DNA from: Marinobacter oulmenensis
GTDB lineage: Bacteria; Pseudomonadota; Gammaproteobacteria; Pseudomonadales; Oleiphilaceae
Length of the DNA stretch: 64,000 nucleotides
NCBI RefSeq assembly: GCF_014201735.1
Contig: NZ_JACHFE010000004.1
Coordinates: 1-64,000 of the forward strand
Direction of reading: 5' to 3'
The notes beneath the pieces are model-generated. The model saw only the letters and a program-made list of their open reading frames with translations, did no database searches and was not told where the DNA came from. Both the position numbers and the translations under genes were made by a program. Each line of letters opens with the position of its first letter. Positions within the stretch are counted from its first letter, which is position 1. Shown one piece after another: positions 22,932 through 35,197 of this stretch.

Positions 22932-24158
22932 TTAACCCCCGAAGTCGTCCAGCATGATGTTCTCGTCCTCAACACCAAGATCCTTGAGCATCTTGATGAC
23001 GGACGCGTTCATGATGGGGGGCCCACACATGTAGTACTCGCAGTCTTCGGGCGCCGGATGGTCCTTCAGATACTTGTCATACAGCACGTTATGGATAAAC
23101 CCGGTCGGGCCTTCCCAGTTGTCTTCCGGCAGCGCGTCAGACAGGGCCACATGCCATTCGAAGTTGTCGTTTTCCTCGGCCAGCGTGTCGAAATCTTCAA
23201 CGTAGAACATCTCGCGGACGCTCCGGGCACCGTACCAGAAGCTGATCTTGCGGCTGGTGTTCAGACGCTTGAGCTGGTCAAAGATGTGGGAGCGCATGGG
23301 CGCCATGCCCGCACCACCGCCGATGAAGACCATTTCCGCATCGGTTTCCTTGGCGAAGAACTCACCGAACGGCCCCATCACGGTGACCTTGTCTCCCGGC
23401 TTCATATTAAAGACATAGGAGGACATGATGCCTGGTGGGTGATCGGTTCCCGGAGGCGGCGTGGCGATCCGGATGTTGAACTTCAGGACGCCTTTCTCCT
23501 CGGGATAGTTGGCCATGGAGTAAGCCCGGATGGTCTCCTCCCGGTTGACCGCCTTGTAGCGCCAGATGTCGTGCTTGTCCCAGTCCTCGTGGAACTCTTC
23601 CTCGATATCGAAATCCTTGAAATCGATCTCGTAGGGAGGGCACTCCAGCTGGACATAGCCACCGGCTCGGAAGTCCACTTCCTCGCCTTCCGGCAGTTTC
23701 AGGACCAGTTCCTTGATGAAAGTAGCGACGTTGTGGTTGGAGACCACCTCGCACTCCCACTTCTTCACACCGAAGAATTCTTCAGGTACTTCGATTTTCA
23801 TGTCCTGCTTCACCGGAACCTGGCAGGACAGGCGCCAGCCTTCCTTCTCTTCCCGGTTGGTGAAGTGGGTCTTCTCGGTGGGCAGCATGGCACCACCGCC
23901 GTCGAACACCTTGCACTTGCACTGGGCACAGGTGCCGCCGCCGCCACAGGCGGAGGACAGGTAGATGCCGCTGTTGGCCAGCGTACCGAGCAGCTTGCCG
24001 CCGGCGCCGGTTTTGAGCGTATGCTCCGGGTCGTCGTTGATCTCGATGGTCACATCACCGGTGCTTACCAGCTTGGAGCGGGCCGCAAGAATCACTGCGA
24101 CCAGTCCCAGCACGATAACGGTGAACATGACCACGCCAAGAATGATTTCTGTATTCAT
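22932..24158 (-). CDS. nqrF: Na+-NQR subunit F (NADH dehydrogenase)
   Basis: The 408-aa subunit accepts electrons from NADH. An N-terminal membrane helix (about 5-25) anchors it; a 2Fe-2S domain uses Cys71, Cys77, Cys80 and Cys112; the FAD domain has RAYSMANY, and the NADH domain has [20 protein letters not shown] and the terminal FGG. Length is that of the family. The electron path is NADH, FAD, 2Fe-2S, then the NqrD/E iron centre and the flavins of NqrC and NqrB. Confidence 0.97.
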   Translation of the reverse strand: MNTEIILGVVMFTVIVLGLVAVILAARSKLVSTGDVTIEINDDPEHTLKTGAGGKLLGTLANSGIYLSSACGGGGTCAQCKCKVFDGGGAMLPTEKTHFTNREEKEGWRLSCQVPVKQDMKIEVPEEFFGVKKWECEVVSNHNVATFIKELVLKLPEGEEVDFRAGGYVQLECPPYEIDFKDFDIEEEFHEDWDKHDIWRYKAVNREETIRAYSMANYPEEKGVLKFNIRIATPPPGTDHPPGIMSSYVFNMKPGDKVTVMGPFGEFFAKETDAEMVFIGGGAGMAPMRSHIFDQLKRLNTSRKISFWYGARSVREMFYVEDFDTLAEENDNFEWHVALSDALPEDNWEGPTGFIHNVLYDKYLKDHPAPEDCEYYMCGPPIMNASVIKMLKDLGVEDENIMLDDFGG

Positions 24159-24195
24159 GGTCTCGCCTTTTCGTTAAACCGAATCACCGGGTGAA

Positions 24196-24804
24196 TTACA
24201 GGGAGATACCGGAGAACGACATGAAGCCAAGCGACATCAGACCCACAGTAATGAAGGTGATGCCAAGGCCCCGAAGCCCTTCCGGAACATCGCTGTACTT
24301 GAGTTTCTCGCGGATACCCGCCAGCGCGATAATGGCCAGTGCCCAGCCCACGCCGGCACCGAAGCCATAAACCACACTTTCACTGAAGGTGTAGTCACGC
24401 TCAACCATGAACAGTGACGCACCCAGGATGGCGCAGTTCACGGTGATCAGTGGCAGGAACACACCCAGGGCGGCATAGAGCGCCGGGATGTATTTGTCCA
24501 GAACCATCTCCATGATCTGTACGATCGCCGCAATAACACCGATGTAGGTCAACAGGCCCAGGAAGCTCAGGTCCACATTCGGCAGGCCTGCCCAGTCCAG
24601 GGCGCCTTCGCGCAGGATGGTGTTATAGAGCAGGTTATTGACCGGAACGGTCACCGTCAGCACCACGACAACCGCGATACCCAGGCCGGTCGCCGCTTCA
24701 ATCTTCTTGGAGATGGCGATGAACGTACACATCCCCAGGAAGAAGGCCAGCGCCATGTTTTCAACGAAAATAGCCTTCAGAATCAGACTGATATAATGTT
24801 CCAT
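24196..24804 (-). CDS. nqrE: Na+-NQR subunit E
   Basis: The 202-aa membrane protein has six predicted helices and the conserved cysteines in GMCTFIAIS and [12 protein letters not shown], which with those of NqrD hold the intramembrane iron centre. ATG overlaps the nqrD stop by one base. Length and pattern match NqrE. Confidence 0.96.
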   Translation of the reverse strand: MEHYISLILKAIFVENMALAFFLGMCTFIAISKKIEAATGLGIAVVVVLTVTVPVNNLLYNTILREGALDWAGLPNVDLSFLGLLTYIGVIAAIVQIMEMVLDKYIPALYAALGVFLPLITVNCAILGASLFMVERDYTFSESVVYGFGAGVGWALAIIALAGIREKLKYSDVPEGLRGLGITFITVGLMSLGFMSFSGISL

Positions 24805-25469
24805 CAGAAGGCCTCCTTAACTTTGTGGGCAGACAGCGTGTAATCCGCCTCTTCCACCTGCTCTTTCTTCCAGGTACGCAGTCCCCAGATTGCCAGACCA
24901 ATGATGAAGAATGCACTCGGCGGCAGCAGCAGCAGGCCGTTGGTCACGTACCAGCCGCCCTCGTTAACCGGGGTCAGCAGGGTGAAACCGAACAGCGAGC
25001 CGGCCCCCAGCAGCTCACGGAAGAAGGCCACAAACAGCAGGATCGCGGAGTAGCCCAGGCCATTACCGATGCCATCCAGGAAGCTCAGGAACGGCGGGTT
25101 GGTCATGGCAAAGCCTTCCGCGCGGCCCATGACGATACAGTTGGTGATGATCAGACCAACGAATACCGACAGCTGCTTGGAGATCTCATAGGCGTAGGCC
25201 TTGAGGATCTGGTCAACCACGATAACCAGGGAGGCGATGATGGTCATCTGCACGATGATCCGGATGCTGCCCGGAATCTGTGTGCGGACCAGGGAAACCG
25301 CCAGGTTGGAAAACGCGGTAACGGCGATAACGGCCAGACACATAACGATACTGACGCTCATGCTGGTGGTTACCGCCAGCGCCGAGCAGATCCCGAGAAT
25401 CTGCAGGGCGATGGGGTTGTTGCTGAAGATTGGTTCGAAGAGAACCTGTTTGGCTGATGCACCTGCCAT
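24804..25469 (-). CDS. nqrD: Na+-NQR subunit D
   Basis: The 221-aa membrane subunit has six helices, including [13 protein letters not shown] and [19 protein letters not shown], carrying the cysteines that pair with those in NqrE. It starts two nt after the nqrC stop. Confidence 0.96.
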   Translation of the reverse strand: MAGASAKQVLFEPIFSNNPIALQILGICSALAVTTSMSVSIVMCLAVIAVTAFSNLAVSLVRTQIPGSIRIIVQMTIIASLVIVVDQILKAYAYEISKQLSVFVGLIITNCIVMGRAEGFAMTNPPFLSFLDGIGNGLGYSAILLFVAFFRELLGAGSLFGFTLLTPVNEGGWYVTNGLLLLPPSAFFIIGLAIWGLRTWKKEQVEEADYTLSAHKVKEAF

Positions 25470-25471
25470 GA

Positions 25472-26281
25472 TCAGACCTCCCCTTCACGAAGATTTTTCA
25501 GGAATGGAGCGAAGCCGCGCTCGCCCATCCAGTAATTGACCAGTTGCTGCACACCACGACTGGTGAGCGTAGCACCGGACAGAGCATCAATCTTGTGCTC
25601 TTTATTACGGGCATCGGGGCTGACGCCGCCTTTCACGAGCCGGATTTCCGGTTCGGAATAGTTGTCGTCGTAGACTTCCTTGCCATGCCACAGGGCTTTC
25701 CAGCGGGGGTTATCCACCTCACCGCCGAGACCCGGTGTTTCTGCGTGGGAATAGAAACCCAGCCCCTCAATGGTATTGAGGTCACCTTCCAAGGAGATGA
25801 AACCATACAGGGTGGACCACAGGCCATAGCCATGCACCGGCAGCACCACCCGCACCAGCTCACCGTCTTCGCTCAGGGTATAGACCTTGGCGACGTTAGG
25901 GCGACGCTTGATGCCGGCCTTGTCTTCAGAAGAAGGGATGTTGGTGGACATTTCCGGATCAGAGGCCGCCTTGTACATGTCGTACTTCATCGGGTCCTGC
26001 ACACCCACCTGGGATGGCTCCACAAATGTCCCGGAGTCGAGGTCAACCAGGCGCACGTCGAAGCGCGCAAAGGTGTCCTCGATCTCTTGCGGGCTGGCGC
26101 CGGATTCCAGCATGCCCGCGGCAGAGAGAATGTTGGTCTTGATATCCAGATTCTGGTTCTGGATCTGCGCCGGCCGCAGCATGACAGCCGCAGTGGAAAC
26201 CACTACCGAGAACACAATACTCAGCACCAGCGCAACCATAATGGTTCTGGAGACAGTATCTTTAGCTTTAGCCACGAGCAA
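25472..26281 (-). CDS. nqrC: Na+-NQR subunit C
   Basis: The 269-aa subunit has one N-terminal membrane helix (about 12-33) and a periplasmic FMN-binding domain. The flavinylation motif DALSGATLT (232-240) marks Thr240 as the residue to which ApbE attaches [16 protein letters not shown] is the family segment near residue 176-188. Its start overlaps nqrB by 14 nt. Confidence 0.96.
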   Translation of the reverse strand: MLVAKAKDTVSRTIMVALVLSIVFSVVVSTAAVMLRPAQIQNQNLDIKTNILSAAGMLESGASPQEIEDTFARFDVRLVDLDSGTFVEPSQVGVQDPMKYDMYKAASDPEMSTNIPSSEDKAGIKRRPNVAKVYTLSEDGELVRVVLPVHGYGLWSTLYGFISLEGDLNTIEGLGFYSHAETPGLGGEVDNPRWKALWHGKEVYDDNYSEPEIRLVKGGVSPDARNKEHKIDALSGATLTSRGVQQLVNYWMGERGFAPFLKNLREGEV

Positions 26282-27476
26282 GCCTCCGTTTGATGTTGGC
26301 CTGAACCACGTAGTGATCCATCAGCGGCGCGAACAGGTTGGCGAACAGGATTGCCAGCATGATGCCTTCCGGGAAGGCCGGGTTGATGACACGGATCAGC
26401 ACGGTCATGACACCGACCAGGATGCCGAAGCACCAGCGACCGGTATTGGTCATGGCCGCAGACACCGGGTCCGTCGCCATGAACATCATGCCGAAGGCAA
26501 AGCCGCCCATCACCAGATGCCAGTGTGCCGGTACGGCAAACATCAGGTTGGTCTCGGAACCCACCACGTTCAGCAGCAGGGACATGGCGATCATGCCGAT
26601 CATCACACCACCGACAATGCGGTAGGAGGCAATCTTCATGGCCAGCAGAATCAGACCGCCGATCAGGATCGCCAGGGTGGAGGTTTCACCCATGGAGCCC
26701 TGGATGGTGCCGACAAAGGCGTTCATCCAGCCGATGTTCTGTTCCAGCGCATCCAGGCCACCGGAGGCGGCCCAGCTCAGTGCCGTGGCACCACTGAAAC
26801 CATCCACCGCGGTCCAGACCGTGTCACCGGAGATCTGGGCCGGGTAGGCAAAGTACAGGAAGGCACGACCGGTCAGCGCCGGGTTCAGGAAGTTCTTGCC
26901 GGTACCGCCGAACACTTCCTTGCCAATGACAACACCGAAGGTGATGCCTAGGGCCACCTGCCACAGCGGGATGGTCGGCGGGCAGATCAGTGCGAACAGC
27001 ACGGAGGTTACAAAGAAGCCTTCGTTGACTTCGTGCTTGCGCACGGTGGCAAACAGCACTTCCCAGAAGCCGCCAACCACGAAGGTCACGAAGTAAATGG
27101 GCACAAAGTACGCCATACCGTAGACGAAGTTGTCCCACCAGCCGGCACTGGCACCAGTGACGGCAAGCGCCTGGATAAAGGCCGCGCGCAGGCCACCATC
27201 AGCGATCATCGCGTCGGGATTTGCCGCCAGAAAGCTGTTGGCCTGGTAACCGATGTTCCACATGCCGAAGAACATGGCCGGAAAGGTGCACAGCCAGACG
27301 GTGATCATGATGCGCTTGAGGTCAACGCCATCGCGCACATGGGCCGTGGTGGAGGTTACCTTGCCCGGCGTATAGAAGATTGTATCGACGGCTTCGTACA
27401 GGGCGTACCAGCGCTCGTACTTGCCACCTTTTTCAAAATGATGCTCGATTCCATCGAGAAACTGTCTGATTGCCAT
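26268..27476 (-). CDS. nqrB: Na+-NQR subunit B
   Basis: The 402-aa membrane subunit with about ten helices carries riboflavin and covalent FMN and forms the main sodium pathway. The flavinylation motif DGFSGAT (225-231) places the modified residue at Thr231. [19 protein letters not shown] and [17 protein letters not shown] are typical. The gene starts five nt after nqrA. Confidence 0.97.
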   Translation of the reverse strand: MAIRQFLDGIEHHFEKGGKYERWYALYEAVDTIFYTPGKVTSTTAHVRDGVDLKRIMITVWLCTFPAMFFGMWNIGYQANSFLAANPDAMIADGGLRAAFIQALAVTGASAGWWDNFVYGMAYFVPIYFVTFVVGGFWEVLFATVRKHEVNEGFFVTSVLFALICPPTIPLWQVALGITFGVVIGKEVFGGTGKNFLNPALTGRAFLYFAYPAQISGDTVWTAVDGFSGATALSWAASGGLDALEQNIGWMNAFVGTIQGSMGETSTLAILIGGLILLAMKIASYRIVGGVMIGMIAMSLLLNVVGSETNLMFAVPAHWHLVMGGFAFGMMFMATDPVSAAMTNTGRWCFGILVGVMTVLIRVINPAFPEGIMLAILFANLFAPLMDHYVVQANIKRRLARG

Positions 27477-27481
27477 CGTCG

Positions 27482-28864
<1,383 letters not shown>

Positions 28865-29024
28865 TTAACGCCCGGTCCCAGCAGCCCAGGTTTTCCTGCC
28901 CGCGATCCATGCTGTCGGGAGAACTCCCCCTCAGATTCACAAATACCGGGGCAATTGCTGCCTGCGGCATCTGCAACAGGAAAAGATGGGAAACGGGGTG
29001 CCAGACATACCCAAAATCGCGCCA

Positions 29025-29053
29025 ATTATAGAGATTAAGGAATACTATTTCCA
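29025..29053 (-). promoter_or_regulatory. nqrA: Candidate promoter of the nqr operon
   Basis: Minus strand TGGAAA (29053-29048), 17-nt spacer, perfect TATAAT (29030-29025). This would leave an untranslated leader of about 190 nt before nqrA. The rest of the 328-bp gap (28829-29156) holds only the terminator of gap and shows no other gene. Confidence 0.5.
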
Positions 29054-29088
29054 CCGAAAAGGGGAATGCAGGCGGCGGATTCCGGTCA

Positions 29089-29120
29089 CAAAAAACCCCG
29101 GCAACGGGCGCTGCCGGGGT
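29089..29120 (-). terminator. Terminator of gap
   Basis: On the minus strand CCCCGGCA (29119-29112) pairs with TGCCGGGG (29103-29096) over an 8-nt loop, followed by six T. It lies 37 nt after the gap stop codon. Confidence 0.85.
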
Positions 29121-29156
29121 CTTCGTGGCGCCATGGCGCCACACACAACTAAGACT

Positions 29157-30626
29157 TTAGTCGCGTACGCGCTTGGGGAAGATCGGGTAGGTCACGCCGG
29201 CCATCTGGTTCACACACCGGATAACCTGGGCACTGTAACCGAACTCGTTGTCGTACCACACGTACAGGATCAGGCGTTTGCCACCGGCAATGGTCGCCTG
29301 GGCATCCACGATACCGGCATGACGGGACCCCACAAAGTCAGTCGAGACCACTTCCGGGGAATTGACGAAATCGATCTGCTTTTGCAGCTCGGAATGCAGC
29401 GCCATGTCTCGCAGGTATTCATTGACGCCCTCGACGTCCACCTCTTTGCCCAGATTGAGGTTCAGGATCGCCATGGACACGTTCGGCGTGGGCACCCGGA
29501 TGGCATTACCGGTGAGCTTGCCTTTGAGCTCAGGCAGCGCCTTGGCAACGGCCTTGGCGGCACCGGTCTCGGTGATCACCATGTTCAGGGGCGCGCTACG
29601 ACCACGACGACTGCCCTTGTGATAGTTGTCGATCAGATTCTGGTCATTGGTGTAGGAATGAACGGTCTCGACATGACCGTCTTCAATGCCGTATTCGTCA
29701 TGAATGGCCTTGAGCACCGGCGTGATGGCGTTGGTGGTACAGGAGGCCGCCGACAGAATCCGGTCATTCTCGGTGATGTCACCATTGTTGATGCCGTAAA
29801 CGATGTTCTTGATGTCACCCTTGCCCGGCGCGGTCAGGATCACACGGCTCACGCCCTTGGATTTCAGGTGCAGACCCAGGCCATCCTCGTCACGCCAGAT
29901 CCCGGTGTTATCGACAACGATGGCGTTGTGGATGTCGTACTGGGTGTAATCCACCTGATCCGGGCCGTCGGAGTAGATCACCTTGATATAGTTGCCGTTG
30001 ACGATCAGCGCGGAGTCTTCCTCATCCACGGTGATGGTGCCGTCAAACGGGCCGTGAATGGAGTCACGACGCAGCAGGCTGGCACGTTTTTCCAGATCGT
30101 TGTCCGCCTTGCCCTTGCGCACAACAATCGCCCGCAGGCGCAGGTTGTTACCGCCGCCGGCTTTCTCGATCAGGATACGGGCCAGCAGACGACCAATGCG
30201 GCCGAAACCGTACAGCACAACATCCTTGGTGTCGTTCTGGGCGTCTTCCTCAGACTGGGTCGCGTACTGGCCGACAATCGGGCCGATTTCCTGTTTCAGG
30301 AATTCGGTGAGATCACCGCCCTGCTCCTTGAACTTCACCGCCAGCTTGCCGATATCAACGTGACCGCGGCCCAGCTCCATCCGGTCCATGGCTTCCAGGA
30401 TCGGCATGGTGTCGTGAACAGACAGCTCGCTGTCTTCAACCTGACGGACGAAGCGGTGAGCGCGGATAATGTCGATGACAGACTGATTGATGATCGAACG
30501 GCCGTAGATGGACGTAACCACATTGTTCTTGCGGTACAGGCGACCGATCACCGGAATCATGGCCTCGGCAGTGGACTCTCGCTCAGTCCAGTTGGACAGG
30601 TGCTGGTTGATCTGTTCGTGACTCAC
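29157..30626 (-). CDS. gap: Glyceraldehyde-3-phosphate dehydrogenase, long form
   Basis: The 489-aa protein has an extra N-terminal domain of about 135 residues before the NAD Rossmann motif GFGRIGR (140-146). The catalytic Cys296 is in SAASCTTN, followed by HSYTNDQNLIDNYHKGSRRGRSAPLNMV and, near the end, WYDNEFGYSAQVIR. It interconverts glyceraldehyde-3-phosphate and 1,3-bisphosphoglycerate. The long form is found beside nqr and mfd in Pseudomonas as well; the role of the N-terminal helical extension (SIINQSVIDIIRAHRFVRQ) is unknown to me. Confidence 0.93.
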   Translation of the reverse strand: MSHEQINQHLSNWTERESTAEAMIPVIGRLYRKNNVVTSIYGRSIINQSVIDIIRAHRFVRQVEDSELSVHDTMPILEAMDRMELGRGHVDIGKLAVKFKEQGGDLTEFLKQEIGPIVGQYATQSEEDAQNDTKDVVLYGFGRIGRLLARILIEKAGGGNNLRLRAIVVRKGKADNDLEKRASLLRRDSIHGPFDGTITVDEEDSALIVNGNYIKVIYSDGPDQVDYTQYDIHNAIVVDNTGIWRDEDGLGLHLKSKGVSRVILTAPGKGDIKNIVYGINNGDITENDRILSAASCTTNAITPVLKAIHDEYGIEDGHVETVHSYTNDQNLIDNYHKGSRRGRSAPLNMVITETGAAKAVAKALPELKGKLTGNAIRVPTPNVSMAILNLNLGKEVDVEGVNEYLRDMALHSELQKQIDFVNSPEVVSTDFVGSRHAGIVDAQATIAGGKRLILYVWYDNEFGYSAQVIRCVNQMAGVTYPIFPKRVRD

Positions 30627-30838
30627 GGTTTGACCCTCGTATCACTGGAAATAATTTAGGGGCGCACATTATCCAACTTAAGAGCCCTGTGGACAACTCC
30701 TCAGCGGGCATCGAAGCGGATTTCCGCCCCCCGGTCACGCCTCGCCGCCTCTGGCAACTGTCATGACACTGACCGCCCCGGACGATAGAATACGCGCGCC
30801 CGGATCCCGACGCATTCAACCAGGAGAACTGCCACCCC

Positions 30839-33800
30839 ATGAGCCATGGTTCTGCAAGCATTCCTTCCCGTGTACGACTGGTTGCCCCCGATGCACCCAA
30901 CAAAGCCGCCGATCACCGGCAATGGGGACAGCTGCATGGCTGCAGCAACGCGCTGGCCATCTGCGAGAGCGCCCGGGAGCATGCGGGCCTGACGCTGGTG
31001 ATCACCCGAAGCACCGATGAGGCCATTCGCCTGGAGCAGGCGATCCGCTTTTTCCTGGACCTCCCCGCCGAGGAAGACGGTGCCGCCATCAGTGAGGACG
31101 GGCTGGAACTGCTGTCACTGCCGGACTGGGAAACCCTGCCTTACGACCTGTTCTCACCACACCAGGACATCACCTCCCGGCGCTTGCGTACCCTGCACCG
31201 CCTGCCCTCGACCCAGCGCGGCATCCTGGTGGTTCCGGCCAGAACCCTGATGCACCGGCTGGCGCCGCCCAGTTACCTGCAGGGCAACACCCTCCTGCTG
31301 AAAACCGGCGAAAACCTGGACATCGAGGCCTGGCGCTACCAGTTGGAAGCTGCCGGCTATCACCATACCGAAAACGTCTACGAGCATGGCGAGTACGCCG
31401 TGCGCGGCTCCATCCTCGACATCTATCCCATGGGTTCGAACCTGCCCTACCGGATTGACCTGTTCGACGACGAGATTGAGACCCTCAGAACCTTTGACCC
31501 GGAAACCCAGCGCTCCATCGACCGCATCGAACAGATCGAACTGCTGCCCGCCAACGAATTCCCCTGGCACCAGCAGGCCCGCTCCGGTTTCCGTAACCGC
31601 TGGTTCGAGCATTTTCCGGACGCCGACAAGGATGCACCGGTCTACCAGGATGTCAGCAACGGCATCACACCGCCGGGCATCGAGTACTATCTGCCCCTGT
31701 TTTTCGAGCAGACGGCGACCCTGTTCGATTATCTGCCGAAACGCACCCTGGTGTTCACCGCCGACGGCCTCAACGATGCCGTTGAAGCCTTTGACGCCGA
31801 AACCCGGTCCCGCTACGAAGACCGCCGCCATGACCGCCTGCGCCCGATCCTGCCGCCAGGTGAGCTGTTCCTGAGACAGGACGAGGTGTTTGCGGCCCTC
31901 AAGGGTTACCCCCGGGTTACCACTTCTGCCGGACCCTGTGACGGCGCCGGCGCCGTCAACTGCGCGGCCGAACCGCTGCCGGACGTTGCCATGGATGGCC
32001 GGGCAGCCGACCCGGCCGCTCGCCTCCGGGCGTTCGTGGAACAGTTCCCGGGCCGCATCCTGATCTGCGCGGAGTCCTCCGGACGCCGGGAAGCGCTGAT
32101 CGAGAACCTGTCCGAGAACCGCATCCACCCGGGTGCGACCACGGACTGGCAGAGTTTCATCAGTGCCGCCGAAGGCAACCTCGCGATTTCCATTGCCCCG
32201 ATGGAACAGGGCATGGTGCTCAACGATCAGGGCATCGCCCTGATCACCGAGACCGCCCTGTTCGGCGAGCGGGTCATCCAGCGCCGGCGCCGGGACAAGG
32301 CAACGGAAACCGACGATGCCGGCTACCGGGACCTGTCCGAATTACGGGTCGGCGCGCCAGTGGTGCACATCGACCACGGCGTGGGCCGCTACAAGGGACT
32401 GGAAACCATTTCCGCCGGGGGCGAGTCCAACGAATTCCTGACCCTGGAGTATGCCGGCGGCTCCAAGCTTTATGTGCCGGTCTCCAGTCTGCACCTGATT
32501 TCGCGCTACGCCGGCACCGATGAGGAACACGCGCCCCTGCACAAGCTTGGCACCGAGCGCTGGAGCAACGCCAAACAGAAAGCACTCGAGAAGATCCGGG
32601 ACACGGCCGCCGAACTGCTGGATGTCTATGCCCGCCGGGAAGCCCGCAAAGGCTTTCAGTTCGAGGACCCGAAAGAGGCGTACCGCGCCTTCGCCGCCGG
32701 CTTCCCGTTTGAGGAAACCCAGGACCAGCAGATGGCGATTCAGGCGGTGTTTGAGGACATGACCAGCGAGCAGCCCATGGACCGACTGGTCTGCGGCGAC
32801 GTTGGTTTCGGCAAGACGGAGGTCGCGATGCGGGCGGCCTTCCTGGCCACCTGGTCGGGCAAGCAGGTGGCGGTGCTGGTACCCACCACCCTGCTGGCAC
32901 AACAGCATTACGAGTCCTTCCGTGACCGCTTCTCCGATACCCCGGTCAGCGTTGAGCTGCTCAGCCGCTTCCGCAGTGGCAAGCAGACCAGCAAAGCCAT
33001 GGAGGCCATCGAGGAAGGCAGGGCCGATATTGTCATCGGCACTCACAAGCTGCTTCAGGGCGGGGTGAAGTTCAAAAACCTGGGCCTGGTGATCATTGAC
33101 GAAGAACACCGTTTCGGGGTCCAGCAAAAGGAAAAACTCAAGGCCCTGCGGGCGGAAGTGGACATGCTGACACTCACCGCCACGCCCATCCCCCGCACCC
33201 TGAACATGGCCATGGGCCACCTCCGGGATCTGTCCATCATTGCCACGCCCCCGGCTCGTCGTCTGTCGGTGAAAACCTTCGTGCGCCAGCGTGACGACAT
33301 CATGGTCAAAGAGGCCATCCTGCGGGAGATTCTCCGGGGCGGCCAGGTGTACTTCCTGCACAACGACGTCGCCACCATCGAGAAAACCGCCGAGGATATC
33401 CGCCAACTGATTCCCGAAGCGCGGGTTGGGGTCGCCCATGGCCAGTTGCGCGAGCGCCAGCTCGAACAGATCATGTCGGATTTCTACCACAAGCGTTTCA
33501 ATGTGCTGGTATGCAGCACCATTATCGAGACCGGCATCGACATTCCCAGCGCCAATACCATCATCATCGAGCGGGCGGACAAGTTCGGCCTGGCCCAGTT
33601 GCATCAGCTCCGGGGCCGTGTGGGCCGGTCTCACCACCAGGCCTATGCCTACCTGCTGACGCCGCCTCCGCGCTCAATCTCAGCGGACGCCAAAAAACGG
33701 CTGGATGCCATCTCCGAAGCCCAGGACCTCGGCGCCGGCTTCATGCTCGCCACCCATGACCTGGAAATCCGGGGCGCCGGGGAGCTGCTTGGCGAGGAAC

Positions 33801-34372
33801 AGAGCGGGCAGATCGAAACCATTGGTTTCACGCTGTATATGCAGTTGCTCGAAGAGGCCGTCAAAGCCATACGGGAGGGTCGCACGCCGAACGCGGAACT
33901 GCCCCTGAGCCATGGCACGGAAATGAATCTGCGCATACCGGCGCTGATTCCCGATGATTACCTGCCGGATGTGCACAACCGCCTGCTGCTGTACAAGCGC
34001 ATGGCCAGCGTGAAGAACGAAGACTCCCTGCGGGAGTTGCAGGTGGAAATGATCGACCGTTTCGGCCTGCTGCCAGCTCCGGCGAAAAACCTGGTCCGCC
34101 AGACCCGACTGCGGCTGAGGGCAGAGGCCCTGGGCATCACCAAGGTGGACGCAGGCCGGGACTGGGTCCGGCTGGAGTTCGGAGCAAGCACGCCGGTGGA
34201 CCCGCTGACGCTGGTCAGGAAAGTCCAGTCCGCGCCCGACCGGTACGGACTGGAAGGCGCCAACAGCTTCCGGTTCCGGCTGAATGATGACTCAACCGAT
34301 GGTAAACTCGATGCCATTGAAGCGATGCTCAGCGAGCTGAGCCCGGACCAATCCCAGTCCAGGGCGTCCTGA
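30839..34372 (+). CDS. mfd: Transcription-repair coupling factor
   Basis: The 1177-aa ATPase removes stalled RNA polymerase and recruits UvrA. N-terminal UvrB-like region (YEHGEYAVRGSILDIYPMG), RNA polymerase interaction domain (VGAPVVHIDHGVGRYKGLETI), then RecG-like motor with Walker A GDVGFGKTEVA (about 653) and DEEH (754-757), TATPIPRTL, QLRGRVGRSHHQAYAYLL, and a C-terminal D7 domain. Start ATG 30839 has AGGAG 13 nt upstream, slightly far. Full length for the family. Confidence 0.97.
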   Translation: MSHGSASIPSRVRLVAPDAPNKAADHRQWGQLHGCSNALAICESAREHAGLTLVITRSTDEAIRLEQAIRFFLDLPAEEDGAAISEDGLELLSLPDWETLPYDLFSPHQDITSRRLRTLHRLPSTQRGILVVPARTLMHRLAPPSYLQGNTLLLKTGENLDIEAWRYQLEAAGYHHTENVYEHGEYAVRGSILDIYPMGSNLPYRIDLFDDEIETLRTFDPETQRSIDRIEQIELLPANEFPWHQQARSGFRNRWFEHFPDADKDAPVYQDVSNGITPPGIEYYLPLFFEQTATLFDYLPKRTLVFTADGLNDAVEAFDAETRSRYEDRRHDRLRPILPPGELFLRQDEVFAALKGYPRVTTSAGPCDGAGAVNCAAEPLPDVAMDGRAADPAARLRAFVEQFPGRILICAESSGRREALIENLSENRIHPGATTDWQSFISAAEGNLAISIAPMEQGMVLNDQGIALITETALFGERVIQRRRRDKATETDDAGYRDLSELRVGAPVVHIDHGVGRYKGLETISAGGESNEFLTLEYAGGSKLYVPVSSLHLISRYAGTDEEHAPLHKLGTERWSNAKQKALEKIRDTAAELLDVYARREARKGFQFEDPKEAYRAFAAGFPFEETQDQQMAIQAVFEDMTSEQPMDRLVCGDVGFGKTEVAMRAAFLATWSGKQVAVLVPTTLLAQQHYESFRDRFSDTPVSVELLSRFRSGKQTSKAMEAIEEGRADIVIGTHKLLQGGVKFKNLGLVIIDEEHRFGVQQKEKLKALRAEVDMLTLTATPIPRTLNMAMGHLRDLSIIATPPARRLSVKTFVRQRDDIMVKEAILREILRGGQVYFLHNDVATIEKTAEDIRQLIPEARVGVAHGQLRERQLEQIMSDFYHKRFNVLVCSTIIETGIDIPSANTIIIERADKFGLAQLHQLRGRVGRSHHQAYAYLLTPPPRSISADAKKRLDAISEAQDLGAGFMLATHDLEIRGAGELLGEEQSGQIETIGFTLYMQLLEEAVKAIREGRTPNAELPLSHGTEMNLRIPALIPDDYLPDVHNRLLLYKRMASVKNEDSLRELQVEMIDRFGLLPAPAKNLVRQTRLRLRAEALGITKVDAGRDWVRLEFGASTPVDPLTLVRKVQSAPDRYGLEGANSFRFRLNDDSTDGKLDAIEAMLSELSPDQSQSRAS

Positions 34373-34402
34373 GCCAAACCGATCAACCCGGAGTGACATC
34401 TC

Positions 34403-35197
34403 TTGCAAGCCATCAATTCTGGTTACCTGTTGCGCCCGACTGCGCTTGCCAGCGCGGCCGCCCTGTTCCTGTCCCTGGCCGGTGCTTCCCAGGCACAGAC
34501 AGCGGCGCCGGCGGAAGACATTCCGGATGATTATTACCGGGCGGAGCTGGTCATTCTCAAGCGCAAGGTGGCGCCCGAGGCAGTGGATGAGGTAATGGCC
34601 GGAAAAACCGTCGAGCCTACCCCACAGAGCCAGACAGCCCTGTCGGTGGTGGACAAAAATGGTCTTCGCCGCTCCGACCTGGATCTGGCGCCGGAAAACG
34701 AACTTCATCTCAAACCGGCGGCTGACCGCCTGACCCGCAGTGGCAATTACGAAGTTCTGGCAACGGCGGGATGGTACGAGGCTTTCCCCCCGGATTATCA
34801 GGGTGAACCTCTGCGGGTGGCGGTTGGCGACTGGTTGCCGGAAGCCGGGCAACGCGCCATTGAGGGCTACATCAGCATCGACCGCCGGCGCTACCTGCAC
34901 GTGGGCGTTCATCTGAACCACTGGCAGTTGGCACCCGTCGACCAAATGTCCACCAGCGGCGAGCCGAACAACGAAGCAGGGACCGAAGGGGAACACCCGG
35001 CACAACAGGCCCAGACCGCCAACGATGGGAAAAGTGCAGAAGCTGTCACAGAAACCGGACTGGTCAGCCAGAAGCCAGCCCCACTGGAACTGGTCACCTG
35101 GATTCGCGAGACCCGGCGCATGCGCAGTGGCGAAGTCCACTTCATCGACTCCCCCACCCTGGGCGTTCTGGTTTATTTCGAGCCTATTGAGGAGTAG
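34403..35197 (+). CDS. CsiV-family periplasmic protein
   Basis: The 264-aa product starts with TTG (GGAGTG upstream), has a signal peptide ending around SQAQ (residue 33), and a domain with DDYYRAELVILKRK, then YHVGVHLNHW-like segments (RRYLHVGVHLNHWQL) and RRMRSGEVHFIDSPTLGVLVYFEP. This matches the CsiV family, which in Vibrio cholerae binds the outer-membrane lipoprotein LpoA-like partners and responds to D-amino acids, and is commonly encoded after mfd. Its 3' end overlaps mtnP tail to tail by 14 nt. Confidence 0.75.
   Translation: MQAINSGYLLRPTALASAAALFLSLAGASQAQTAAPAEDIPDDYYRAELVILKRKVAPEAVDEVMAGKTVEPTPQSQTALSVVDKNGLRRSDLDLAPENELHLKPAADRLTRSGNYEVLATAGWYEAFPPDYQGEPLRVAVGDWLPEAGQRAIEGYISIDRRRYLHVGVHLNHWQLAPVDQMSTSGEPNNEAGTEGEHPAQQAQTANDGKSAEAVTETGLVSQKPAPLELVTWIRETRRMRSGEVHFIDSPTLGVLVYFEPIEE

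Noticed and set aside
32342..33637. 431-codon minus-strand frame inside mfd
   Set aside because: Antisense to conserved helicase motifs; no homology-like segments.
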